Part shown: piece by piece, positions 8,963 to 18,424 of the stretch | Numbering within the stretch: the stretch's first letter is position 1 | Layout of the letters: every line of letters begins with the position of its first letter | NCBI GenBank assembly: GCA_001787405.1 | Contig: MFWV01000007.1 | Location: forward strand, 79,694 to 115,637 | DNA: 35,944 nt | Origin: Candidatus Pacebacteria bacterium RIFOXYA1_FULL_38_18 | GTDB lineage: Bacteria; Patescibacteriota; Microgenomatia; UBA1400; PJMF01 | Direction of reading: 5' to 3' | Notes under the pieces: model-generated | What the model saw: the letters and a program-made list of their open reading frames with translations, nothing else | Database searches by the model: none | Told to the model about the DNA's origin: nothing | Made by a program: the position numbers and the translations under genes

Positions 8963-11521
8963 TTAGCTGATAATAATTTTGCGTCCATCAAAATCAACCT
9001 TGACCGTATCACCATCTTTAATGGTTTTTTTAATGATTTCCATGGAAAGCGCATCAAGTAATTCGGTTTCAATCAAGCGTTTGAGCGGTCTGGCTCCAAA
9101 AACCTCGTCATAACCGGCGCTAGCAAAATAATCAACAACTTTATCAGTGATAACTAGCTTAATTTCTTTTTGTTGAAGGCGTTTTTTAATTATCTCTAAT
9201 TGTAGTTTGACGATTTCTTTAATCTCTTTGGCAGTTAGAGGTTGAAAAATCACGATGTCATCAATCCGATTCAAGAATTCTGGACGGAATTGAGTTTTGA
9301 GCAAGCCGTGAATAGTTTCTTCTTGTTTGACTGGTTCGCTATGATGTTGTGCGATCAAGTCACTGCCCAAGTTTGAAGTCATGATAATGATGGTGTTTTT
9401 GAAGTCTACGGTTTTGCCTTTGCTGTCTGTCAAGCGACCATCATCAAGAATCTGTAAAAGGATATTAAAAACATCGGCGTGAGCTTTTTCTATTTCATCA
9501 AAAAGAATGACTGAATAAGGTCGGCGACGGATTGCTTCGGTAAGTTGTCCGCCTTCTTCATAGCCAACGTATCCTGGTGGCGAGCCGATTAGGCGAGCCA
9601 CCGCATGTTTTTCCATATACTCACTCATGTCGATACGAACCATCATTTTTTCGTCATTAAATAATTCTTCCGCTAAAGTTTTGGCTAGTTCAGTTTTTCC
9701 TACCCCAGTAGGTCCTAGAAAAATAAATGAACCAATTGGTCTGTTTTCCTCACCAATGCCGGCTCGATTGCGACGAATAGCATTGGCTACGGCTTTGATG
9801 GCTGGTTTTTGACCAATGACTCGTTTGGCAATCTCTTCTTCAAGTCTAGCTAGCTTATCCCCTTCTCCCTCCAACATTTTTTGCACAGGAATGCCGGTCC
9901 AGCGAGAAACTACAGTAGCAATATCTTCTTCGGTAACTTCTTCTTTGAGGATTTGTTGACCCTTTTGTATTTTTTTCAGCTCAAGCTTGGCAGTTTCTAC
10001 TTGTTTTTCTAGCTCAGGAATTTGACCATAATTAATTTCTGCTACTTTTTGCAAATCATAATTGCGCTCGGCTTGAGCAGCTTGTTCTTTTAGTTCATCT
10101 ATTTTTTGGCTGGATTCTTTAATTTTATCGATTGCTTGTTTTTCAGCTTGCCAGTGCAAGTCAAGCTGTTTATGTTCTTCCTGCATCTCTGCCAGTTCTT
10201 TTTCGATTTCTTTGAGCCTGTTTTTACTGGCTTGATCTTTTTCTTTTTTGAGGGCTTCTTTTTCAATTTCTAGCTGGCGAATTTTTCTTTCCAACTGATC
10301 GATCACCGTGGGTTTACTATCAATTTCAATACGAATGGCAGAAGCGGCTTCATCCATCAAGTCAATGGCTTTATCCGGCAAAAATCGATCAGCAATATAG
10401 CGATCAGAAAGCTTGGTAGCTGCCACTAGTGCATTGTCTCTAATCTTGACTCCATGATGAGTTTCGTATTTTTCTTTGATGCCTCGCAAAATGGAAATGG
10501 TATCTTCCACAGAAGGCTCCTCTACCATCACTGGTTGAAAACGTCGTTCCAAAGCAGCATCTTTTTCTACATACTTGCGATATTCTTTGAGAGTAGTGGC
10601 TCCGATAGTGCGCAATCTACCCCGGGCAAGCGCCGGCTTGAGCAAGTTTCCGGCATCAGTAGATCCCTCTTGAGCGCCGGCGCCCACCACCGTATGCAAT
10701 TCGTCAATAAATAAAATTACTTGACCATCAGAATTTTCTACGTCTTTGATGACTGCTTTAAGCCTATCCTCAAACTCGCCTCGGTATTTGGCCCCGGCGA
10801 TTAATGAGCCCATATCCAAATTTAAAATGCGTTTATTTTTCAATGCATCAGGCACATCATTGTCAATGATTTTTTTGGCCAAACCTTCCACAATGGCAGT
10901 TTTGCCGGTGCCAGGTTCGCCTACCAAGACAGGATTATTTTTAGTTCGACGCGATAAAATTTGGGTAATGCGACGAATTTCTTCATCACGGCCAATAACG
11001 GGATCGATTTTGCCCTCTTCAGCCAGCGCCGTAAAATCTTGAGTGTATTTTTCCAAAGCTTGATATTTGCCTTCTGGATCAGGATCAGTGACGCGATGAT
11101 TGCCACGTAAATCTTGTAAGGTTGTCAGTACTTTTTTTTTGTCAAAATCAAAGATTTTTTTGATCTCAGCACTATTTAATAAACCCAAAAAAAGATGTTC
11201 GGTACTGAGATACTCATCTCTGAGTTTGCCAGCCTCGCTCTCAGCGTCAGCAAAGACCTTTTGCAACTCTGGAGAAACATAGGCTTGAGTTGCTTGATCA
11301 GAAGTAGGCAGTTCAGTTAAGGCTTTTTTGGTTTTTTCTTGTAATTCAACCAGATCTTGTTCTAGTTTTTTAATTAATGAAGGAATTAGACCATCTTTTT
11401 GTGTCAACAATACAGAAAATAGATGCAAAGGCTGAAGAGCTGGATGATTGAGTTTACCAGCTAGTTGTATTGAGCCTTGGATCGCTTCAGCTGATTTGGT
11501 GGTAAAACGATTAAAATCCAT
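8963..11521 (-). CDS. clpB: ATP-dependent disaggregase ClpB
   Basis: 852 aa, the usual ClpB length. It is a hexameric Hsp100 that works with DnaK to pull proteins out of aggregates. The N domain ([15 protein letters not shown] onward) is followed by NBD1 with Walker [14 protein letters not shown] (about 205). A long middle-domain coiled coil (about 405-520, Lys/Glu/Gln rich) separates ClpB from ClpA or ClpC. NBD2 has Walker [15 protein letters not shown] (about 608), and the C-terminal domain follows. The start matches the conserved N terminus. A CIRCE operator begins 2 bp upstream of the ATG, so HrcA repression and heat-shock induction are expected; hrcA is not in the window. Confidence 0.97.
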   Translation of the reverse strand: MDFNRFTTKSAEAIQGSIQLAGKLNHPALQPLHLFSVLLTQKDGLIPSLIKKLEQDLVELQEKTKKALTELPTSDQATQAYVSPELQKVFADAESEAGKLRDEYLSTEHLFLGLLNSAEIKKIFDFDKKKVLTTLQDLRGNHRVTDPDPEGKYQALEKYTQDFTALAEEGKIDPVIGRDEEIRRITQILSRRTKNNPVLVGEPGTGKTAIVEGLAKKIIDNDVPDALKNKRILNLDMGSLIAGAKYRGEFEDRLKAVIKDVENSDGQVILFIDELHTVVGAGAQEGSTDAGNLLKPALARGRLRTIGATTLKEYRKYVEKDAALERRFQPVMVEEPSVEDTISILRGIKEKYETHHGVKIRDNALVAATKLSDRYIADRFLPDKAIDLMDEAASAIRIEIDSKPTVIDQLERKIRQLEIEKEALKKEKDQASKNRLKEIEKELAEMQEEHKQLDLHWQAEKQAIDKIKESSQKIDELKEQAAQAERNYDLQKVAEINYGQIPELEKQVETAKLELKKIQKGQQILKEEVTEEDIATVVSRWTGIPVQKMLEGEGDKLARLEEEIAKRVIGQKPAIKAVANAIRRNRAGIGEENRPIGSFIFLGPTGVGKTELAKTLAEELFNDEKMMVRIDMSEYMEKHAVARLIGSPPGYVGYEEGGQLTEAIRRRPYSVILFDEIEKAHADVFNILLQILDDGRLTDSKGKTVDFKNTIIIMTSNLGSDLIAQHHSEPVKQEETIHGLLKTQFRPEFLNRIDDIVIFQPLTAKEIKEIVKLQLEIIKKRLQQKEIKLVITDKVVDYFASAGYDEVFGARPLKRLIETELLDALSMEIIKKTIKDGDTVKVDFDGRKIIIS

Positions 11522-11523
11522 AC

Positions 11524-11550
11524 TTAGCAGTCATTATATATGAGTGCTAA
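11524..11550 (-). promoter_or_regulatory. CIRCE operator (HrcA site) overlapping the clpB -10 box
   Basis: Inverted repeat TTAGCAGTC, 9 bp, GAGTGCTAA on the plus strand. The consensus CIRCE is TTAGCACTC-N9-GAGTGCTAA, so only one arm base differs and the spacing is exact. On the minus strand a TATAAT (11533-11538) lies inside the spacer and left arm, 11 nt before the ATG. Bound HrcA would therefore cover the -10 box and the transcription start, and the mRNA leader would be only about 4 nt. Confidence 0.92.
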
Positions 11551-11669
11551 TAGAAAATGCAAGTAAAAAACTCTCATTCATCAGGGTTTTTTTACGTCTA
11601 TTTGATAGAGAAAAATATATTTATATATATTTTGATATATTAATTAAAAGAGCTTGTTTTTCGATTTAA

Positions 11670-11849
11670 CTATTTTTTGATAAGTTGATTATTCAATCTT
11701 TCGATTCTTCTTTGATAACAAGCAACTTCTTTTTCAGAAAGATTTCCTGAATCAATTCTTTTTTGAAGGGCTTTGATTTCTGCTTCAATACTGTCTCTTA
11801 CTGAATTTTCTAAAAAAGGACCTGAATTGAACGTTAGTCTCTCTGCCAT
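11670..11849 (-). CDS. small coiled-coil protein, 59 aa, unknown
   Basis: This ORF is short but well supported. ATG at 11849 and stop TAG at 11670 give 59 aa, beginning MAERLTFNSG and followed by a predicted amphipathic helix rich in Glu, Lys and Arg (about residues 14-57) that could form a coiled coil. A TATAAT (11859-11864) lies 9 nt before the ATG, as for many genes in this window. I recognise no family and assign no function. It lies between the 16S terminator and clpB, separated from clpB by about 120 bp of very AT-rich DNA. Confidence 0.6.
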   Translation of the reverse strand: MAERLTFNSGPFLENSVRDSIEAEIKALQKRIDSGNLSEKEVACYQRRIERLNNQLIKK

Positions 11850-11858
11850 AGTGATTTT

Positions 11859-11864
11859 ATTATA
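11859..11864 (-). promoter_or_regulatory. -10 box (TATAAT) 9 nt before the 59-aa ORF
   Basis: A perfect TATAAT on the minus strand, 9 nt before the ATG at 11849, with no Shine-Dalgarno. A leader of about 2-3 nt is predicted. Confidence 0.55.
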
Positions 11865-11876
11865 TCTTACTCATCC

Positions 11877-11901
11877 AAAAACCCCATCTGATGATGGGGT
11901 T
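11877..11901 (-). terminator. intrinsic terminator of the 16S rRNA unit
   Basis: On the minus strand a 9-bp stem AACCCCATC / GATGGGGTT with a 4-nt loop is followed by a run of T. It lies about 190 nt past the 16S 3' end and just before the promoter of the 59-aa ORF. It closes the rRNA transcript without any 23S or 5S gene. Confidence 0.8.
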
Positions 11902-11965
11902 TGATTTGACAGTCAAAAGATTAAGGACTCTTTTTTGACAAAATTTTTAGACAAACTAGTGATGT

Positions 11966-11994
11966 TTACAGACACAAACACAGTGGTGAAAATG
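11966..11994 (-). other. 16S rRNA processing stem, 3' arm
   Basis: This segment downstream of 16S is complementary to 13712-13740 upstream of it. The inner 19 positions pair completely with one G-U wobble, and about 10 more pair with one mismatch and wobbles. Such long stems enclosing 16S are cut by RNase III-like enzymes during maturation in bacteria. It shows that 16S is processed as a unit of its own. Confidence 0.8.
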
Positions 11995-12087
11995 GCCTGG
12001 ATATGATAGTCACAGGACTTGTTATTTCACAGACATTACTGTCTGAGGGAGAAAGGGGTCGTGATTTCCCCTACCCATTCTCCTTAG

Positions 12088-13605
<1,518 letters not shown>

Positions 13606-13711
13606 AAGTTTAATTATTTAAGTAGATTGAAACTGATCTTTATTATCTTTGTTATCTAGATTCAGTATTTGGAATTAACGGGTTTTATATTTCAAAAACC
13701 CATTAAAGTTT

Positions 13712-13740
13712 CATTTTCACCACTATGTTTACGTCAGTAA
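13712..13740 (-). other. 16S rRNA processing stem, 5' arm
   Basis: This is the upstream partner of 11966-11994. The core on the plus strand (CATTTTCACCACTATGTTT) is the near-exact reverse complement of the downstream arm. It lies about 110 nt before the mature 16S 5' end. Confidence 0.8.
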
Positions 13741-13775
13741 TCATGATGATAAATTGTTTGTCGTTGTCTATTCAG

Positions 13776-13787
13776 TTGTTAAAGAGC
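13776..13787 (-). promoter_or_regulatory. boxA antitermination site in the 16S leader
   Basis: The minus strand reads GCTCTTTAACAA, which matches the bacterial rrn boxA core (TGCTCTTTAACA) bound by NusB-S10. It lies between the promoters and the processing stem, the usual place. It implies rRNA antitermination, relevant because a terminator-like hairpin lies directly upstream. Confidence 0.8.
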
Positions 13788-13800
13788 TTTCCTTCAAACA

Positions 13801-13839
13801 GAAAAAAAAGAAACAACCCCTTTTGGAATGTCTCTTTTT
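13801..13839 (-). terminator. terminator-like hairpin in the 16S leader
   Basis: On the minus strand a 15-bp imperfect stem (one mismatch, two G-U wobbles, five-base loop) is followed by a T-rich run that is partly inside the 3' arm. It could end mnmA read-through or act as a leader attenuator upstream of boxA. GC content of the stem is low, so its strength is uncertain. Confidence 0.4.
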
Positions 13840-13885
13840 CATGATGTCTTTTGGTTGCCCAAGTACATCAATCTGGAATGTCTGA

Positions 13886-13914
13886 ATTCTACGTTATGAA
13901 ACGAGAATTGTGAA
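13886..13914 (-). promoter_or_regulatory. 16S promoter P2
   Basis: Minus strand: TTCACA (13909-13914), 17 bp, TAGAAT (13886-13891). It lies about 35 bp downstream of P1, giving a tandem arrangement like the P1/P2 pairs of other bacterial rrn operons. Confidence 0.55.
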
Positions 13915-13922
13915 GTATGGGT

Positions 13923-13950
13923 ATTGTAACAAGATCCAGAGGAAAGTCAA
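13923..13950 (-). promoter_or_regulatory. 16S promoter P1
   Basis: Minus strand: TTGACT (13945-13950), 16 bp, TACAAT (13923-13928). Both boxes differ from consensus by one base, the best sigma-70-type promoter in the window. The -35 box overlaps the last codons of mnmA. Transcription would start near 13916, about 310 nt before the mature 16S. Confidence 0.75.
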
Positions 13951-15050
13951 AAGATGATTGCACCGCCCAAACACTTGTTTGGCTGATCGCTAGTATAGAA
14001 CACGGCTGATTGGCCAGCAGCTATTCCTTCAAGAGGTTGATTGAGTTTTATTTGAAAAGAATCAAGTTGCTTGATGATTGAACAGTCGACCAGTTTCCCG
14101 ATATTGCGAATGCGAACTTTTGGCTTGGTTTGTTTGAGTAATTCTTGCTCGGTTAGATTGATGAGTTGCAATTTGTCAACCAAAAACTCTCTAACTTCAG
14201 TGGCTTGTTTGGGACCAATGACTAATTGATTGGCAGTTTGGTTTTTTGCAATCACGTAAAGTGCTGGTAACTCACTTTTATCAAATTCTGCATGAAGTTT
14301 GGCATACTTTTTTTTATCAATGACAAAGCCGTGACGTTGGCCGATAGTGTGGAACCAGAGTCCTCTGTGTTGGCCGACCACTCTTCCCTGTTTATCAACT
14401 ATTTCACCAGGATTTTCGCCCAGATTTTTTTTCAAAAATTTGGGGATGTTGATGTCACCCACAAAACAAATACCGACCGAGTCTTTTTTATTAGCCACTG
14501 GCAGTTTGGCTTGCTCTGCGATTTTGCGCACCTCCAGTTTGGTTAGTTCAGCCAAGGGAAACAGTACGCGGGCTAATTGTGCTTCCTTAATTTCATAGAG
14601 AAAATAGGTTTGATCTTTGGCAGTGTCTTTGGGTATATACAAACACTGACCATCAGTATCCGCATAGTGGCCAGTGGCGATGGCGTCATAGCCTCGTTTC
14701 ATGGCCCAGTCATAAAACAAACCGAACTTGATAATTTTGTTGCACATCACATCGGGATTGGGAGTGCGACCGGCTTGATATTCGTCCAGAAAATATTGCA
14801 TCACTTTTTCCCGATAAGGTTTTTTGAAGTCCAATACTTGAAATGGTAAATTCAATTGAAGAGCAATCTGCAAAGCATCTCTGCGGTCTCCCTCAGCTCG
14901 ACAACCAGGCTCGCTCCAACATTCTATGTAAGCAGTTTCCACCTGATAGCCCTGTTTTTTTAAGAGAATTGCCGCCACTGCAGAGTCTACTCCTCCGGAA
15001 AGACCGAGTAATATTTTGGTCGGTGGTTTGCTGATTAACTTATTTTTCAC
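13947..15050 (-). CDS. mnmA: tRNA-uridine 2-sulfurtransferase MnmA
   Basis: It thiolates U34 of Lys, Glu and Gln tRNAs in the cytoplasm, using ATP and a persulfide. The PP-loop GLSGGVDS near the N terminus adenylates the base. The catalytic cysteines lie in NPDVMCNKIIKF (about 103) and VGICFVGD (about 196), close to E. coli C102 and C199. Start choice: the frame is open back to a TTG at 15125, but GTG at 15050 lies 7 nt after a perfect TATAAT and gives 367 aa, almost the E. coli length (368). The longer form would add 25 non-conserved residues. The 3' end overlaps the -35 box of the 16S promoter. A tRNA-Gln(TTG), a natural substrate, is encoded at the right end of the window. Confidence 0.95.
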   Translation of the reverse strand: MKNKLISKPPTKILLGLSGGVDSAVAAILLKKQGYQVETAYIECWSEPGCRAEGDRRDALQIALQLNLPFQVLDFKKPYREKVMQYFLDEYQAGRTPNPDVMCNKIIKFGLFYDWAMKRGYDAIATGHYADTDGQCLYIPKDTAKDQTYFLYEIKEAQLARVLFPLAELTKLEVRKIAEQAKLPVANKKDSVGICFVGDINIPKFLKKNLGENPGEIVDKQGRVVGQHRGLWFHTIGQRHGFVIDKKKYAKLHAEFDKSELPALYVIAKNQTANQLVIGPKQATEVREFLVDKLQLINLTEQELLKQTKPKVRIRNIGKLVDCSIIKQLDSFQIKLNQPLEGIAAGQSAVFYTSDQPNKCLGGAIIF

Positions 15051-15057
15051 TGCAGTT

Positions 15058-15063
15058 ATTATA
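15058..15063 (-). promoter_or_regulatory. -10 box (TATAAT) 7 nt before the mnmA GTG start
   Basis: A perfect TATAAT on the minus strand, 7 nt before the GTG at 15050. It would lie inside the coding region if the TTG at 15125 were the start, so it decides the start in favour of the GTG. The -35 region is weak. Confidence 0.6.
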
Positions 15064-15154
15064 CTGGTGCTTTGTGAAAATAACTCATTTTGAGTTTTGC
15101 TGCTAAGTTCTACGCACTCTTGCAATTTTTCAATTTGAAAGAAAGTTTATAAGT

Positions 15155-16117
15155 CTAAATAAAGAAGTTGGTTTCGGCAATCAATCGCACTTGGCGCTGA
15201 TATGCTTGTGGATTTTGGGTATAAAAAATAGGCAAAATTGGTTGAAAATCTGGGTTGAGTTCTTTTGCTCGGTCAATGTCTTGCCAAGAAATTTTACCAA
15301 AATAAAGTTCTTTAATGGGGAAATCATTATTGATCAAAAATTTGGTAATTTCTGCCAAGCCTTCAAAATAAACCAAGTCTTTAGTGAAACCACCGGGCTG
15401 GCTGGTGTCCGTCAAACCTCTTTTCTTTTTGAAAGTCATGGCAAAGGCGCGTTCTTCATCTGTAATATATTGGCGAATAAAATGCCAGATTTCCAAGAAA
15501 GAACTAGTTTGGGCTTGTTGTATTGTCAAATAATTAATAGCTGCTAGATAAGCGATTGGATCAGTTTGAGGTAACAAAGAATGAATAGAAGCCAATCCCT
15601 CTTCGGTTTTGATATATGGAGAAAAACCAAATTTTCTTTTCTTTTTATACCAAGGTTGCTGAAAATAGTTGAGTCGACGCAGAGCGTGAGTGCCAAGCTC
15701 GTGATAAATCAATCCTGTCAAATCCTGTTCTCGAATAAGACAGGGCAAACGCAGTTTAACAAGATTTTCATCAGTAACAGAAGCACGACTGACGAATTCT
15801 TCAGACCAAACCAAAGAAATTTGGGTTTCCAAATGATGAGCAGCAATAAAATCTTTAATGGCTTTTGTAACGGTAGCTTGATCAAGAAGTGGACCTCGAC
15901 GATTTTCAAATTCTTCAGGAGTAAACTGAGAAGAAGCGGTGTCAAGTATTTGTTGCGCCAAACTTAAATAGTTTGTTGAAGGCAAACCTTTACTAAGTAG
16001 TTCTTCGGTAGAAAACTGTCTAACATAACGAAACTGTGGATTAAAATTGGGGTTAGCAAGAAATTGGTTTTTTTGCTCCTGATAATTAATTGGATTGAGA
16101 TCAGAAATTAATCCCAT
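15155..16117 (-). CDS. QEGLA/DUF1704 family zinc metallopeptidase
   Basis: 320 aa. The zincin motif HELGTH (about residue 139) and the downstream Glu motif EEGLAS (about 171) are the hallmark of DUF1704/PF08014, the 'QEGLA motif' family. That family includes the eukaryotic tyrosine carboxypeptidase MATCAP. Predicted metal ligands are the two His and the Glu of EGLA. In this family the enzyme removes C-terminal aromatic or acidic residues; the bacterial substrate is unknown. No signal peptide is seen, so it is cytoplasmic. It starts 5 bp after the stop of the ATP-grasp ligase gene and ends a three-gene operon. An amino-acid-removing partner for the ligase is inferred. Position 1 of the motif is Glu rather than Gln. 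Confidence 0.8.
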   Translation of the reverse strand: MGLISDLNPINYQEQKNQFLANPNFNPQFRYVRQFSTEELLSKGLPSTNYLSLAQQILDTASSQFTPEEFENRRGPLLDQATVTKAIKDFIAAHHLETQISLVWSEEFVSRASVTDENLVKLRLPCLIREQDLTGLIYHELGTHALRRLNYFQQPWYKKKRKFGFSPYIKTEEGLASIHSLLPQTDPIAYLAAINYLTIQQAQTSSFLEIWHFIRQYITDEERAFAMTFKKKRGLTDTSQPGGFTKDLVYFEGLAEITKFLINNDFPIKELYFGKISWQDIDRAKELNPDFQPILPIFYTQNPQAYQRQVRLIAETNFFI

Positions 16118-16122
16118 GATTT

Positions 16123-17403
16123 TTAACTTGGTCGAATGACAAAACCCGACAAATCCTTTCGGCCAATTTCTACTTTTTGAGAACTAGTGTTCAGTTTTTT
16201 GGAAACAATCATGGATGTGCTAATTTTTCTGCCTTTTAATCTGAATTTTACTTCCACCACTGGTTGTTTTCCCTCGCCAGCTATTTGTTGGAACCAGAGC
16301 AAATCATCAACATCAATCAATCCTAGTTTTTTTACCAATTGGCTGGCAATTGCAGAGCGAAAACGACCAGTATTAATCAAAGCTTTAGCTTCTTCTTTCA
16401 ATCCCTCTTCACCATAAACAGTAACGGTTTCTTCGATTTCCAAAATGGGTATTTCTCCCTTACCGCTAATCTTATCACTAAAGTTTTCAGCGAAAAGAGC
16501 TTGGCCAATGCGCATGCCGTGATCAGCATTGAGAACATTGAGATCTTGTACTCGTTCAATTCTGCGCCGTAAGCCAGCTTTATTAGCCACTTGAATGGAG
16601 AGACCTGGATAAGCATTCAGCTCCACCACCATGGGGCCTTTGGTTTTATGAATAAAAAGATCTACGCCGGTATACATTAATCCAGCTGCACGAGCTGCTT
16701 CAATGGAAGTTTTTAGTAATTGATTCCAAAAAGGAATACGAATGCCATTAAGTTTTAACTTGGTTCCAGGTATGTATTGAATGAGTTGATTTTTGTGTTC
16801 TACACCGTGAGTGGTAATACCAGTGGCGATATCAATGCCGGTCATGATGGCTCCCTGGCTGATGTTGGCTCTACCTCCCGATTCTTCAGTTGGCAAACGA
16901 AGCTTGGCCATAATGGGCACGCTGTTGAAAACAATTACCCTCACGTCAGGGGTGCCTTTGAAAGTGTATTTTAATAATTTGGGATGAATGGGTATTCGTT
17001 CTTCAATGATGACGTTATGATTGGAACCATGAGTGCTGTATTGACCTGACAGAGTATCTTGGCAATGTAGCTTAATATCTTCCAAACTCCAGATTTTACC
17101 AACCACATCGGTCCAGTGTTTTTGATCGGCATGTTGTTTGCGAAAAGCCACTACCCCCTTGCCAGCATGACCATTGGTGGGTTTAATTACGAAGTCTTTT
17201 TTGAGGCTGACCCAATCAAAATCTTCCACATCTTCGGGAGTGCCAAGAATGGCATAAATTTTGGCGGTGGCAATATTTTTGCTTTGTAAAAGTAGCTTGG
17301 TGGCGTATTTTGATTTACAGATTGCTCTAGCTCTAGGAGAATTAAGCGGTACGAACAGCTGGTTGCGGGCATTCATGCCCAATATTTCATTTGCCTGTAC
17401 CAT
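16123..17403 (-). CDS. ATP-grasp alpha-L-glutamate-ligase-like enzyme fused to aspartyl-protease-like domain
   Basis: 426 aa, two domains. Residues about 5-300 match the 'alpha-L-glutamate ligase-related' ATP-grasp family (TIGR02291 type): NEILGMNARN at the start, DFVIKPTNGHAGKGVVAF (ATP-binding loop), GTPDVRVIVFNSVPIMAKLR, SQGAIMTGIDIATG and VVELNAYPGLSIQVANKAGL (metal-binding Glu/Asn). These enzymes join an amino acid to a carboxylate using ATP. Residues about 315-426 look like a retropepsin/DUF785-type domain (ALINTGRFRSAIAS, then EIGRKDLSGFVI). Its expected catalytic Asp of DTG is Asn344, so it is probably non-proteolytic. A strong Shine-Dalgarno AAAGGAGG precedes the ATG and overlaps the end of the 7TM gene. 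Substrate unknown. Confidence 0.85.
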   Translation of the reverse strand: MVQANEILGMNARNQLFVPLNSPRARAICKSKYATKLLLQSKNIATAKIYAILGTPEDVEDFDWVSLKKDFVIKPTNGHAGKGVVAFRKQHADQKHWTDVVGKIWSLEDIKLHCQDTLSGQYSTHGSNHNVIIEERIPIHPKLLKYTFKGTPDVRVIVFNSVPIMAKLRLPTEESGGRANISQGAIMTGIDIATGITTHGVEHKNQLIQYIPGTKLKLNGIRIPFWNQLLKTSIEAARAAGLMYTGVDLFIHKTKGPMVVELNAYPGLSIQVANKAGLRRRIERVQDLNVLNADHGMRIGQALFAENFSDKISGKGEIPILEIEETVTVYGEEGLKEEAKALINTGRFRSAIASQLVKKLGLIDVDDLLWFQQIAGEGKQPVVEVKFRLKGRKISTSMIVSKKLNTSSQKVEIGRKDLSGFVIRPS

Positions 17404-17405
17404 GG

Positions 17406-17413
17406 GCCTCCTT
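17406..17413 (-). promoter_or_regulatory. strong Shine-Dalgarno (AAAGGAGG) of the ATP-grasp gene
   Basis: Minus strand AAAGGAGG, 3-4 nt before the ATG at 17403 and touching the stop of the upstream 7TM gene. It is a full anti-Shine-Dalgarno match, in contrast to the leaderless first gene of the same operon. Confidence 0.8.
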
Positions 17414-18339
17414 TATTCTTCTTCAATGATGGATTGAAAACGAGTTCTCTCCAATAAACGCAATCCTGTATATTTACCTACTAACAAATTGATAGTAGCT
17501 ACTCCCAACAAACTTAATTCTGGATAAAGTAATACGAATTGTTGAATGATTTCCAAGTTGATTAATAAGGCACAGCCAACCGCGATAATCAATGTTTCAA
17601 AAGTAATACTTAAGGCCTCTTTTTGACTACTAAAAAGTTGAGTACTCATGAAATTTTCGGTGAGCAACATCACAATTAACAACGGGAAAATATTAAGAGT
17701 CAATAAAGAAGAAAAGCCGAACCAAGATGAAGCGATTAATAGAGCGGTGATTAAAAAACTGACTACCCAAAGAACCATGGCAGTTCTGGGTAAAAATGGC
17801 AGTTTTAGGTGTCGTACAATCAATCTAGCCAATGAAGAAGCAATCAAGACAGCAATGAAAATAATTAAACCGGCGGCAATACCGGTTGAGACAAAAGCGA
17901 CTGAAAGTACGGCCGGAATGTAAACACCAAAACCCTTGAGTCCTACTACATGTCTAGATGCAGCAATGATGGAGGCAATTAGCGGAAATAATAACAATAA
18001 AACCAAGATATTGGCTGGTAAACCATTGGCTACTGCCTGACGAATAGCGTGCTGAAGTGGATTATGCCAAGTAAGAGATCCAATGGGGTGTTCGTCAAGA
18101 AAGGCGGTTAGTTTACTTTTTTTACTGCCACCGGTTTCGGTAATATCTTGATCTTTTTTATCTTGCAAACGCTGCTCTGCTTCCGCTGAGGCAGAAGCCA
18201 AACTACCTTCAGTAGCTTCTGAAGCAGGCGAAGCATCTAGAGATTGTTCAACAGAATCAAGATTTTGGGCGATAACGGGCTGAATAAAAACCATCAAGCC
18301 AGTGCCAATTACCAATAAGCTTAAAAGAAATTTTTTCAT
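17413..18339 (-). CDS. 7TM_transglut-type membrane protein lacking the transglutaminase domain
   Basis: 308 aa. A cleavable signal peptide (MKKFLLSLLVIG to VIAQ, about 1-25) is followed by a disordered Ser/Ala/Glu-rich external segment (about 26-90) and seven hydrophobic helices (about 95-295). The helices carry family motifs GLKGFGVYIPAVLSVAF, LLTENFMSTQLF and GKYTGLRLLERTRF. These match the membrane module known as 'inactive transglutaminase fused to 7 TM helices' (PF14402). The usual external transglutaminase-like domain is missing. The homologous genes in Gammaproteobacteria also neighbour TIGR02291 ligases. It is the first gene of the operon with the ATP-grasp fusion (9-bp gap). Role as membrane platform or transporter is inference. 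Confidence 0.8.
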   Translation of the reverse strand: MKKFLLSLLVIGTGLMVFIQPVIAQNLDSVEQSLDASPASEATEGSLASASAEAEQRLQDKKDQDITETGGSKKSKLTAFLDEHPIGSLTWHNPLQHAIRQAVANGLPANILVLLLLFPLIASIIAASRHVVGLKGFGVYIPAVLSVAFVSTGIAAGLIIFIAVLIASSLARLIVRHLKLPFLPRTAMVLWVVSFLITALLIASSWFGFSSLLTLNIFPLLIVMLLTENFMSTQLFSSQKEALSITFETLIIAVGCALLINLEIIQQFVLLYPELSLLGVATINLLVGKYTGLRLLERTRFQSIIEEE

Positions 18340-18346
18340 GAGTAGA

Positions 18347-18352
18347 ATTATA
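18347..18352 (-). promoter_or_regulatory. -10 box (TATAAT) 7 nt before the 7TM gene start
   Basis: A perfect TATAAT on the minus strand, 7 nt before the ATG at 18339. It is the promoter of the 7TM/ligase/QEGLA operon and predicts a leaderless first cistron. Confidence 0.6.
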
Positions 18353-18424
18353 ACAGGATTTTAGTCTCGAGTTTAAGTGGAGTAATTATTTTAAAAAATG
18401 ATGATTGATAATTATTGAAATTAT

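Noticed and set aside
15051-15125. TTG-initiated extension of mnmA (25 residues)
   Set aside because: It contains the promoter -10 box, is not conserved, and would exceed the normal MnmA length.
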